Shown here: positions 13,961 through 20,181 of the stretch, piece by piece
Position numbering within the stretch: the stretch's first letter is position 1
How the letters are laid out: every line of letters starts with the position of its first letter
From: UBA3071 sp965369635
GTDB taxonomy: Bacteria > Chloroflexota > Anaerolineae > UBA3071
Reading direction: 5' to 3'
NCBI GenBank assembly: GCA_965369635.1
Contig: CBDURC010000021.1
Coordinates: forward strand, 1 to 20,181
Length of the DNA: 20,181 bases
Notes under the pieces: model-generated
The model's database searches: none
Told to the model about the DNA's origin: nothing
What the model saw: the letters and a program-made list of their open reading frames with translations, nothing else
Translations under genes and position numbers: made by a program

Positions 13961-15286
13961 ATGAAGTCCAAGCCCTTGTTATTGAGCCTGGCCCTGATTC
14001 TCGCCGTTTCGCTGCTGGCGGCTTGCCAGCCGCCGAGCTTCCTGCGGCGGGCCACGCCGACACCTGCCGGCCCATTCCTTACTCTGTTCGTCGAACCGGA
14101 GGCCGGCGAATCCCCCGTCCTCGATGCGCTCAATGGCGCACAGGAATCCATCCGCCTGAAGGTGTATCTCCTCACCAATCCCAACGTCGTTGAAGCCCTG
14201 AAAGCCGCCGTGCAGCGCGGGGTGTCGGTGCGCATGATCCTGGAACTGAACCCCTATGGCGGCTCCATTGATCCCAACATCGTCATCGACCTGCGGGACA
14301 ACGGCGTGGAGCTGAAGGGAGACAGCTTCGTCTTCAACTACACCCACGAAAAGAGCATGATCATAGATGACGAAGTGGCCTTCGTCATGACCGGCAACAT
14401 GACCGCTTCGTCCTTCAGCGCCAACCGGGAGTACGGCATTATCACCCGCGACCCGCATGACGTGGCCGAGGTGGCTGCTGTCTTTGAGGCCGATTGGGCG
14501 CGGGAAGGGATTGACCTCAGCGAAAGCCGGTTGATCTGGGCACCGGACAACGCCCGCGAGCGCATCCTGACCTTCATTGACGAAGCCCACACGACGCTGG
14601 ACATCGAGCAGCAGAACATGCAGGACCCCGAGGTCACTCAGCACATCAAGACCGCACTGCGGCGCGGCGTGCAGGTGCGCATCATCTCCTCGCCCCGTTA
14701 CCCCATCGAGGAGGATAACGACGAGCCGGGGCGCGACCAACTGCGCAAGGCAGGTGCACAGGTACGCTACTTCGACGATCCCTACATCCACGCCAAAGTC
14801 TTCGTCATAGATGGCACGCGTGGCTTCGTGGGCTCGCATAACCTGACGACCAACTCCATCGACTTCAACCGCGAGCTGGGCATCCTCTTCGATGAAACAG
14901 AGCCAGTGGCGCAACTGGCGGCGCAGTTCGAAGCCGACTGGGCCAAGGCCACCGAAGAACCTTTCCCCACCGCTGGTGCAGCCATCCCCGAAGATGGCGT
15001 CATCTCTCACAAGGACACCCGCAAGTATTTCTATCAAGAGCTCACGGTGGAGTTGACAGTCACCCACATCTACAACAGCGGCCGCGTCATCTGGCTCATG
15101 CCGGACGACCGCGAGGACGACAACTTCAAGGTGGTCATCTTCCCCAGCGACTGGGACAAGTTCCCCAAAGTACCCGACGTGCTGTACGATGGCAAGACCA
15201 TTCGCGTGAGCGGGCTCATCGAGAAGTACCGCGGCTGGCCGGAGATCATCGTGAACAGGCCTGAGCAGATCGAGGTGGTGGAGTAG
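13961..15286 (+). CDS. Lipoprotein phospholipase D-like protein with C-terminal OB-fold-like domain
   Basis: 441 aa. The ATG at 13961 follows GGAGAG by about 7 nt and gives a lipoprotein signal (MKSKPLLLSL..., lipobox LAAC with C22). Two HKD repeats: H129-E-K131...D136 with TGN (144-146), and H277-A-K279...D284 with GSHN (291-294), the pair that forms the catalytic site in PLD-superfamily nucleases and lipases. Residues about 349-441 do not belong to PLD: QELTVELTVTHIYNSGRVIW, VVIFPSDW, GKTIRVSGLIEKYRGWPEI and NRPEQIEVV look like an OB-fold of the kind that binds nucleic acid. The combination suggests an extracellular, membrane-tethered nuclease more than a lipase, but this is inference. A ComEA-type DNA-binding protein is encoded two genes downstream. 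Confidence 0.9.
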   Translation: MKSKPLLLSLALILAVSLLAACQPPSFLRRATPTPAGPFLTLFVEPEAGESPVLDALNGAQESIRLKVYLLTNPNVVEALKAAVQRGVSVRMILELNPYGGSIDPNIVIDLRDNGVELKGDSFVFNYTHEKSMIIDDEVAFVMTGNMTASSFSANREYGIITRDPHDVAEVAAVFEADWAREGIDLSESRLIWAPDNARERILTFIDEAHTTLDIEQQNMQDPEVTQHIKTALRRGVQVRIISSPRYPIEEDNDEPGRDQLRKAGAQVRYFDDPYIHAKVFVIDGTRGFVGSHNLTTNSIDFNRELGILFDETEPVAQLAAQFEADWAKATEEPFPTAGAAIPEDGVISHKDTRKYFYQELTVELTVTHIYNSGRVIWLMPDDREDDNFKVVIFPSDWDKFPKVPDVLYDGKTIRVSGLIEKYRGWPEIIVNRPEQIEVVE

Positions 15287-15289
15287 CTG

Positions 15290-15360
15290 GAGGAGACAGG
15301 GCAACGAGGCAATGAGGTTCTGAGGCAACAAGGCAACGGGGCAACGAGTGGACGAGGGAG
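15290..15360. repeat. Degenerate GGCAAC(G/A)(A/G)G tandem words
   Basis: The gap after the PLD-like gene repeats GGCAACGAGG / GGCAATGAGG / GGCAACAAGG / GGCAACGGGG. Period is about 9-11 bp and irregular. It resembles the purine-rich words at 16440-16495 and, in complement, at 6408-6476. Confidence 0.6.
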
Positions 15361-15415
15361 CGCCTTATTGCCCCATTACTCGTTTAGCTCAGATACTCCT
15401 ACAGCGCAGAGCAAC

Positions 15416-15748
15416 ATGAAAGCAAACATCCATCTGGAATACGCCCCCCTGGTCGACATCCTGCAGGCCCGTGGCTGGGACGTGACGGCATACGATGAAA
15501 TCCTCGGACGGCGGGAGGATGTGCTAGGCGTCTGGACCATCGGTATTGACCACGGCGGGCGGGTGCGCTTCACCGCCACGAGGCCCTCGAGCATGTCACA
15601 GGGTCGTCGCCTGCAGCGCAACTACCGGCGCTATCGTCTGCTGCTCGAGGGACACAGCATCCTCACCGTGACCACGAAGCTCCAAGCGGCCGAGGAGTTG
15701 CCAGCCGTTCTTGACCAGTTCGCTGCGTTCGCCATGGGCAGCGACTAG
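15416..15748 (+). CDS. Small conserved-looking protein of unknown function
   Basis: 110 aa from the ATG at 15416. An in-frame extension to 15368 exists, but neither start has a strong ribosome site. I do not recognise the family. The protein is soluble with no signal peptide, membrane segment or Cys pair. It has a middle segment GVWTIGIDHGGRVRFTATRP, a basic stretch (GRRLQRNYRRYRLLLEG) and an amphipathic C-terminal helix (AEELPAVLDQFAAFAMG). The alternating pattern suggests a small alpha/beta fold. It lies between the PLD-like and ComEA-like genes on the same strand, separated from both by repeat-word DNA, so operon membership is doubtful. Confidence 0.6.
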   Translation: MKANIHLEYAPLVDILQARGWDVTAYDEILGRREDVLGVWTIGIDHGGRVRFTATRPSSMSQGRRLQRNYRRYRLLLEGHSILTVTTKLQAAEELPAVLDQFAAFAMGSD

Positions 15749-15753
15749 GGAAT

Positions 15754-15785
15754 CAGGTATCAGATACCAGTGATCAGGGATTGGG
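15754..15785. repeat. Dispersed 'ATCAG' word repeat, copy 2
   Basis: CAGGTATCAG (15754-15763), CAGTGATC (15768-15775) and ATCAGGGATTGGG (15773-15785). The first two words match 11443-11464 in the same order and spacing, and the 13-mer is the exact complement of 11485-11497. The block lies just after the stop codon of the small unknown gene. Confidence 0.65.
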
Positions 15786-15827
15786 CAACCAGTCTGTGGC
15801 CCCAAGACTCCGGAGTCTGGCCTCGCC

Positions 15828-16430
15828 ATGTCGTTTCTGCGTCGTTACCGCGGTTACATCCTACTCTCCCTCGGCTGGCTCATCGCCCTGGGCAGCATCC
15901 TGTTCGCCGTGCAGCGACCGCAGCCCGCACCGCTGGAGATCCTGCCGCCACCGCCTACCGCAACACCTGCTCCTGCTCCCACGCCGCAGCCGTTGCGTGT
16001 CTACGTCAGCGGCGCGGTGCACGCCCCAGATGTCTACGAGCTGTCCGCCGATAGCATCGTCAAGGATGCCATTACCGCTGCGGGCGGCGTTACAGAAGAG
16101 GCAGACGAGGACGCCATCAACATGGCTCTGCCGCTCAGCGACGGCGCGCAGGTGCACGTGCCCCGCCACCAGGAAAATCTCCGACCGCCGCCAGCCGTCA
16201 GCGTGCCTCTCCTTCAAACCACGACAAGCCCCACCGGCGGGCCAGCAGGCAAGGTGAACATCAACACCGCCACGCCCGAGGAACTAGACACCCTCCCCGG
16301 CATCGGCCCGGCCATGGCCCAGCGCATCATCGAGGGCCGCCCCTACGGCAGCGTTGACGACATCACCCGCGTCAAAGGCATCGGCGAGGCAACCTTCGAG
16401 AAGCTGAAAGACTTGATCACCGTGCAGTAG
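15828..16430 (+). CDS. comEA: ComEA-like helix-hairpin-helix DNA-binding protein with SLBB domain
   Basis: 200 aa. A membrane anchor at about 9-28 is followed by a Pro/Thr/Ala-rich linker (31-55), an SLBB domain (about 56-112; RVYVSGAVHAPDVYELS...DGAQVHVP) and a double helix-hairpin-helix domain (143-198; VNINTATPEELDTLPGIGPAMAQRIIEGRPY, then KGIGEATFEKLKDLI, broken here at the natural boundary). This is the normal ComEA order. ComEA binds incoming double-stranded DNA outside the membrane and feeds it to the ComEC channel. No comEC or comEB follows here. The likely ribosome site (GGAG at 15812-15815) lies within a perfect palindrome GACTCCGGAGTC (15806-15817), 12 nt from the ATG, so translation may be weak or controlled by structure. 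Confidence 0.93.
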   Translation: MSFLRRYRGYILLSLGWLIALGSILFAVQRPQPAPLEILPPPPTATPAPAPTPQPLRVYVSGAVHAPDVYELSADSIVKDAITAAGGVTEEADEDAINMALPLSDGAQVHVPRHQENLRPPPAVSVPLLQTTTSPTGGPAGKVNINTATPEELDTLPGIGPAMAQRIIEGRPYGSVDDITRVKGIGEATFEKLKDLITVQ

Positions 16431-16648
16431 CGGCGGCACGAGGAGGGACAGGGGAACAAGGGAGCAAAGGCGCAAGGGAGCAAGGAGACAGGAGATCCCC
16501 CACACCCCAGCACAAAAAGGAATGCCTATCCGAGAGCTTCATCAGGCAACAGGCATCACGCAACACGTTTCACGTTTCACGCCCCCCCCCAATTCTTATC
16601 ACAAGCATGATACAAATCATACTCATCCGGCATAGAGTGGGGTAAACT
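16431..16648. repeat. Gap before nifU: purine-rich words, CACGTTT words and a C9 run
   Basis: From 16440 to 16495 variants of GGGA(A/G)CAAGG repeat (GGGGAACAAGG, GGGAGCAAAGG, GGGAGCAAGG). Around 16545-16581 words of the type CAACACGTTTCACGTTTCACG occur, partly matching the arm of the 13855-13901 hairpin. A run of nine C lies at 16582-16590. There is no supported ORF; the promoter elements follow from 16607. Confidence 0.55.
16607..16620 (+). promoter_or_regulatory. FNR/CRP-like palindrome upstream of the nifU promoter
   Basis: ATGAT-acaa-ATCAT, a perfect 5-bp inverted repeat around 4 nt. The core TGAT-N4-ATCA equals the core of CRP/FNR-family operators. Its centre is about 70 bp upstream of the predicted transcription start (near 16684), a usual position for activators of this family. 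This is a short match and could be chance. Confidence 0.4.
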
Positions 16649-16677
16649 TTGACAAAACGGCCAATGTGGGGTATCTT
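16649..16677 (+). promoter_or_regulatory. Sigma-70-like promoter for nifU and the UPF0173 gene
   Basis: Perfect -35 TTGACA (16649-16654), 17-nt spacer, TATCTT (16672-16677; four of six). The predicted start near 16684 gives a leader of about 75 nt to the ATG at 16759. The longer ORF beginning at 16666 would start inside the promoter and is rejected. Confidence 0.62.
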
Positions 16678-16758
16678 ACAATGCCTTGCATGGGCCGTTG
16701 GCGCGCAATGGAAGGGCCATTACGCCAAGACAAACTCGACTCAGGGAGTACTACAGGG

Positions 16759-17163
16759 ATGGCACAGTACAGCGAAATAGTGATTGATCACTTCATGAAT
16801 CCACGCAATGTGGGTGTGATCGAAGACGCCGATGGCGTGGGGCATGAGGGCAATCCCACCTGTGGCGATACGATGGAGGTCTATATCAAGGTCGGCAACG
16901 TCAACGGCACTAAGCAGATCACAGACATCAAGTTCCGCACCTTCGGCTGTGGTGCAGCCATCGCCAGCAGTTCCATTGCCACGGAGATGGTGAAGGGCAA
17001 GACCCTGGAGGAGGCCGAGCGGCTGAGCGATGGGGAAATCGTGGAGGCACTGGGCGGGCTGCCGCCGCTGAAGGTGCATTGCTCGCTCCTGGCCACCGGC
17101 GCCTTGAAGAAAGCTATCGAGGACTACCGCCGGAGGCACAGCGACGCGGCGGATACTCAATGA
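16759..17163 (+). CDS. nifU: IscU/NifU-type iron-sulfur cluster scaffold
   Basis: 134 aa from ATG 16759 (GGGAG upstream; MAQYSEIVIDHFMNPRNVG is the typical N-terminus). All cluster ligands are present: C35 and D37 in GNPTCGDTM, C64 in FGCGAAIAS and C108 in KVHCSLLA. The protein is only the U-type scaffold domain, without the 2Fe-2S and Nfu domains of full NifU. It lacks the insertion near the second Cys seen in SufU. It assembles Fe-S clusters from IscS/NifS sulfur before handing them to apoproteins. The partner cysteine desulfurase is not in the window. It is followed 19 nt later by a UPF0173 gene, so they probably share the promoter at 16649. Fe-S demand is high in this genome (16-Cys ferredoxin, AOR). 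Confidence 0.95.
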   Translation: MAQYSEIVIDHFMNPRNVGVIEDADGVGHEGNPTCGDTMEVYIKVGNVNGTKQITDIKFRTFGCGAAIASSSIATEMVKGKTLEEAERLSDGEIVEALGGLPPLKVHCSLLATGALKKAIEDYRRRHSDAADTQ

Positions 17164-17182
17164 CCCATCAGGAGGATCATCC

Positions 17183-17872
17183 ATGCCTGTCGAAATCACA
17201 TATCACGGCCATGCTTGCTTCGTCGTCGAAGGCGGCGGGGCCAAAATGCTCATTGATCCCTTTCTGAGTGGCAATCCGCAGGCTGACATCGGCCCGGAAG
17301 CAGTGGAAGCAGACTACATCCTAGTCTCTCACGCCCACGGCGACCACCTGGGGGACACGGTGGATATCGCCCGACGCACCGGAGCCATGGTCATCTCCAA
17401 TCATGAGATTGCCAGCTACTGTGCAGCGCAGGGGCTGAACGCCCACGGCATGCACACCGGCGGTGGCTACGGGTTCCCCTTCGGTCGAGTGCAGTTGACC
17501 ATTGCCCATCACGGTTCCAGTTTCCCCGACGGCTCTTACGGCGGCAATCCGGCTGGCTTCCTCATCACCATGACCACGGAGGGGCAAACCGTCTACTTCG
17601 CTGGCGACACTGGGCTGACCTACGACATGAGTCTCATCGGCGAGAAGGGGATTGACCTGGCCATCCTGCCCATTGGCGACAACTACACCATGGGGCCGGA
17701 CGATGCGCTGCGGGCTGTGGAGTTGCTTCAGCCCCGTTTGGTAGTGCCCATGCACTACAATACATTCCCGGTGATCGAGCAAGACCCTGAGGCCTTCCTC
17801 GCCCGCGTGGCAGCCGAGACTGGCATCGAGGGGCAGGTCCTGAAGCCCGGAGAAAGCCTGACGTTGGCCTGA
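17183..17872 (+). CDS. UPF0173-type metallo-beta-lactamase-fold hydrolase
   Basis: 229 aa, the usual family length. The metal motif HAHGDH (50-55) gives H50, H52, D54 and H55. Further ligands are likely in YFAGDTGL and MHYNTF. The start MPVEITYHGHACFVV is typical, with AGGAGG 7 nt upstream of the ATG. The protein is cytoplasmic. UPF0173 proteins (YtkL-like) are metal-dependent hydrolases with no agreed physiological substrate. The gene follows nifU by 19 nt in the same direction, and a GC-rich hairpin follows its stop codon. Confidence 0.95.
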   Translation: MPVEITYHGHACFVVEGGGAKMLIDPFLSGNPQADIGPEAVEADYILVSHAHGDHLGDTVDIARRTGAMVISNHEIASYCAAQGLNAHGMHTGGGYGFPFGRVQLTIAHHGSSFPDGSYGGNPAGFLITMTTEGQTVYFAGDTGLTYDMSLIGEKGIDLAILPIGDNYTMGPDDALRAVELLQPRLVVPMHYNTFPVIEQDPEAFLARVAAETGIEGQVLKPGESLTLA

Positions 17873-17910
17873 ACCCGAGAGGGGGGAGAGGATTAGGTAG
17901 AGCCCGGCTC

Positions 17911-17929
17911 GCCCCGCCCCAAGCGGGGC
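17911..17929 (+). terminator. GC hairpin after the UPF0173 gene
   Basis: Stem GCCCCGC/GCGGGGC (17911-17917 and 17923-17929), loop cccaa, followed by TCGCTGTCTTA, a weak U-rich tail. It lies about 40 nt after the stop codon. It may end the nifU-UPF0173 transcript. Confidence 0.45.
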
Positions 17930-17980
17930 TCGCTGTCTTACCGAGAGAATGAACACACTATGTGACAAGGTGATGACGAA

Positions 17981-18358
17981 GTGATCACAGTATATCCAAA
18001 AGCGGAGATTCTGTTCCCCTCGTCTCTTATCCCGAGACTGGAGGACTTGCGGGAAAGTAAGTGGCAGCAGCTGGTGAAGCGCGTAGCTGAACTGCCCGAG
18101 ATCCATCCCGACAGGCTGGCCTTCATCTTGATGATGATCCGACTAGACGGCTGTCTCAAGTGCTACAACGGCAGCTTCAGATTCATGCGCGGCTGCAGGT
18201 TATGCGCCAGGCAGACAGTGATGCAGTTCAAGGAAAGCGATGACCGTCTGCTGCGCAGGTATCGTCGGGCTCGCAGCGATGTCAAGAAACACCTGGCAAA
18301 GCACGGCTACGCCGGACTGTCTGACCCGCCCAGCGCGGAAGAGATGCTGGAAAAGTGA
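17981..18358 (+). CDS. Small CxxC-x10-CxxC protein of unknown function
   Basis: 125 aa with a GTG start at 17981 and AAGGTG about 8 nt upstream. I do not recognise a named family. Four Cys (C58, C61, C72, C75) form two CxxC knuckles 10 residues apart (DGCLKCYNG...MRGCRLCARQ), a spacing that could bind zinc or a small Fe-S centre. Around them is a helix-rich, very basic chain (DDRLLRRYRRARSDVKKHLAKHG). No membrane segment. It is followed by the FAD oxidoreductase gene 73 nt later on the same strand; a shared role is possible but not shown. Confidence 0.75.
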   Translation: MITVYPKAEILFPSSLIPRLEDLRESKWQQLVKRVAELPEIHPDRLAFILMMIRLDGCLKCYNGSFRFMRGCRLCARQTVMQFKESDDRLLRRYRRARSDVKKHLAKHGYAGLSDPPSAEEMLEK

Positions 18359-18431
18359 GAAAAGTGAGATATGAAGTGCAACTCGTGGCGGACGTGGCCG
18401 TCTAGCGGGAGCAAACCAATAGTGGGAGAGA

Positions 18432-19790
18432 ATGAACACGAGCAAACGCATCGGCATCATCGGTGGCGGCTACGCCGGCCTGACAGCAGCCTACGAACTG
18501 CAAAAACAAGGCTACCACGTCACCGTGCTGGAGAGGGATGATCACTGGGGCGGGCAGGCGGCCACCATCCGCCTGTTCAACACCTACATCGAGCATTTCT
18601 ACCACCATCTCTTCGGCAGCGATACCCACATCATCAAGCTGATGGAAGAGATGGGCCTCGCCGACCGTCTGGAATGGATTGCTTCCAAGGTCGGTTTCTA
18701 CCACGAGGGGCAGATACTGGACTTCATCACGCCGATGGACTTGCTCCGCTTCGCGCCGCTGAGCCTGTGGAACCGCATCAAGCTGGGGTTGATGTACCTG
18801 TACATGCAGAGGGTGAACGACTGGCGACCCTACGAGCGCATCACGGCCCGGGAGTGGCTGCTGAAGTACATGGGCCAGGAGATCTACGATAAGGTGTGGG
18901 GGGCGTTGCTGCGGGGCAAATTCGGCGATCTGGCCGATGAGGTGGCCATGGTCTGGCTGTGGGGCAAGATCAAGGTGCGGGCCAGCTCCCGCCGTGGCGC
19001 GCAGCAGCAGGAGAAGCTGGCCTACCCGCGAGGCAGCTTCCAGGTGATCACCGACGCACTGCTGGAGCGGCTGCGAGCGGGCGGCGCCGACCTACGAACC
19101 GGTCAGCCAGTGGATCACGTGGTCACAGACGCTGAGGAACCGAACCGTGTCACGGGCCTCATAACCAGCGAGGGGCCATTCGACGGGGCTCACGGCAGGC
19201 AGGAGATGGCCTTCGACGCCGTGATCTGCACCGCACCTGGTTATGAGTTGCTGCGCATCGCCCCGCAGATCACCGGCCCCTATGCCGACAACCTGCGGGC
19301 CGTGCGCTATCAGGCCGCACTTGTTCTGCTGCTGGTCAGCAAGCACTCCCTCAGCCGCATCTATTGGATGAACATCCCTGACCGCAGCTTCCCCTTCATG
19401 GCCGTCGTCGAGCACACCAACTACGTGCCGCCGGAGAACTACCAGGGCCGCCACATCATCTACGTGTCCAGCTACCTGAACCCTGACGATCCACGCTACC
19501 GCATGGAGGGAGAGGAGTTGCTGCAGCTCTATACGCCGTACCTGCAGCGCATCAACCCCGAGTTCGACGAAGATTGGGTGGAACAGACGTTTGTGCTGCG
19601 GGACAGCTCCGGCCAGCCGGTAATCACCCGCAACTACTCTCAGCGGCTGCCCGACCACCGCACGCCACTGCAGGGGCTGTATCTGGCCAACGCGCTGCAG
19701 ATCTATCCCGAAGATCGAGGCACCAACTACGCAGTGATGATCGGCCAGCGGATCGCCAGAATCGTGCATGAAGACCTCGTTGAAGGCTAA
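18432..19790 (+). CDS. FAD-dependent amine oxidase / protoporphyrinogen oxidase-like protein
   Basis: 452 aa. The dinucleotide-binding start IGIIGGGYAGLTAAYEL (7-23), with E34 closing the beta-alpha-beta fold (VTVLERDD) and GGQAAT (40-45), marks the GxGxxG FAD family. The C-terminal FAD contact is GLYLANALQIYPEDRGTNYA. The middle part (RGSFQVITDALLERLRAGG) matches the substrate-domain layout of protoporphyrinogen/carotenoid/monoamine oxidase relatives. The ATG at 18432 follows GGGAGAG. The real substrate cannot be told: haem synthesis (HemG/HemY-type), carotenoid or sugar (UDP-galactopyranose mutase-like) roles are all possible, and no haem or carotenoid gene is adjacent. Confidence 0.88.
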   Translation: MNTSKRIGIIGGGYAGLTAAYELQKQGYHVTVLERDDHWGGQAATIRLFNTYIEHFYHHLFGSDTHIIKLMEEMGLADRLEWIASKVGFYHEGQILDFITPMDLLRFAPLSLWNRIKLGLMYLYMQRVNDWRPYERITAREWLLKYMGQEIYDKVWGALLRGKFGDLADEVAMVWLWGKIKVRASSRRGAQQQEKLAYPRGSFQVITDALLERLRAGGADLRTGQPVDHVVTDAEEPNRVTGLITSEGPFDGAHGRQEMAFDAVICTAPGYELLRIAPQITGPYADNLRAVRYQAALVLLLVSKHSLSRIYWMNIPDRSFPFMAVVEHTNYVPPENYQGRHIIYVSSYLNPDDPRYRMEGEELLQLYTPYLQRINPEFDEDWVEQTFVLRDSSGQPVITRNYSQRLPDHRTPLQGLYLANALQIYPEDRGTNYAVMIGQRIARIVHEDLVEG

Positions 19791-19829
19791 GGACCCAAGA
19801 TCATCGGAGTTGACATAGCGAGAGTAGAC

Positions 19830-20181
19830 ATGACAACACAAGACAACACGTACGACCTCATCGTCATCGGCGCTGGGCCGGGCGGCTACGTGGCTGCCAT
19901 CCGCGCCGCGCAGCTCGGCCTGCGCACTGCCATTGTTGAGCGAGAGCACGTGGGCGGGACCTGCCTCAACTGGGGCTGCATTCCTACCAAGTCGCTGCTG
20001 CGCAACGCTGAGGTGCTCAGCCTCCTCAAGCGGGGCAAAGAGTTCGGCTTCACCTTCGACAACCTGCAAGTGGACTTCGCCGGCGCGATCCGGCGCAGCC
20101 GCCAGGTCTCGGGACGGCTAGTCAAGGGGGTGCAATCCCTGCTCAAGAAGAACAAGATCGACCTGGTGAAAGGGGAGGGGC
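19830..20181 (+). CDS. lpdA: Dihydrolipoyl dehydrogenase (E3), N-terminal part; runs off the window
   Basis: 117 codons visible and open at the right edge. FAD motif DLIVIGAGPGGYVAAIRAAQLG (9-30, key residues G14, G16, G19) and the redox-active disulfide GGTCLNWGCIPTKSLLRNA (C45, C50) are those of lipoamide dehydrogenase; glutathione or mercuric reductases share the fold but differ around the disulfide. The enzyme reoxidises the lipoyl groups of 2-oxoacid dehydrogenases and the glycine cleavage system, passing electrons to NAD+. The ATG at 19830 has only a weak GAGAG site. No E1/E2 gene precedes it; any would be beyond the window. Confidence 0.95.
   Translation, partial: MTTQDNTYDLIVIGAGPGGYVAAIRAAQLGLRTAIVEREHVGGTCLNWGCIPTKSLLRNAEVLSLLKRGKEFGFTFDNLQVDFAGAIRRSRQVSGRLVKGVQSLLKKNKIDLVKGEG

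Noticed and set aside
13979..15331. 450-codon minus-strand ORF
   Set aside because: It is antisense to the PLD-like gene, which has both HKD motifs, a lipobox and a ribosome site.
16666..16758. N-terminal extension of NifU
   Set aside because: It overlaps the -10 box and lacks family similarity; MAQYSEIVIDHF at 16759 is the normal start.
19809..19814. TTGACA just before lpdA, as a -35 box
   Set aside because: A 17-bp spacer would place the -10 inside the coding region, with no TATAAT-like hexamer.

Overview
The window looks like chromosomal DNA from a GC-rich, probably anaerobic or facultative bacterium, most likely a member of the Chloroflexota (Anaerolineae-like). This is an inference. 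It rests on long Thr/Pro 'TPTPT' linkers in exported proteins, sortases joined to such linkers, an EF-G2-type GTPase, a tungsten-type AOR enzyme, and intergenic DNA made of short iterated words. Promoters fit the sigma-70 type well: several have TTGnnn - 17 bp - TATAAT.

Left part (1-12837): every gene is on the minus strand, so transcription runs right to left. In that order they are: an MTA/SAH-deaminase-like amidohydrolase (12837-11512); a 577-bp repeat-rich gap; an EF-G2-like GTPase (10934-8868); a PHP-domain phosphoesterase (8700-8044); a PrsW-like intramembrane protease (8029-6995); a four-cluster ferredoxin (6917-6483) and its probable partner, an AOR-family oxidoreductase (6146-3972); two paralogous sortases (3900-2755, 2582-1653); a secreted DUF11-like protein ending in LPPTGG (1649-855); and, cut by the window edge, a TIR-STAND ATPase (705-<1) that resembles known bacterial immune or cell-death NADases.

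Right part (13010-20181): every gene is on the plus strand. They are a stomatin/slipin, a lipoprotein phospholipase-D-like protein with a C-terminal OB-fold-like region, a small unknown protein, a ComEA-type DNA-binding protein, an IscU/NifU scaffold with a clear promoter and an FNR/CRP-like palindrome, a UPF0173 metallo-hydrolase, a small CxxC/CxxC protein, an FAD amine-oxidase/protoporphyrinogen-oxidase-like protein, and the start of dihydrolipoyl dehydrogenase. The divergent mtaD/slipin promoters near 12868-12948 separate the two halves.

How the genes may work together: the sortases and the LPPTGG protein form a self-contained surface-anchoring locus. Ferredoxin and AOR form a redox pair. 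The PLD-OB lipoprotein and ComEA lie close together and could both act on extracellular DNA. Three short elements with terminal inverted repeats (about 160-170 bp; one has 9-bp direct repeats beside it) and at least three families of short intergenic words show active small-repeat traffic. I found no rRNA, tRNA, CRISPR array, transposase or prophage gene.
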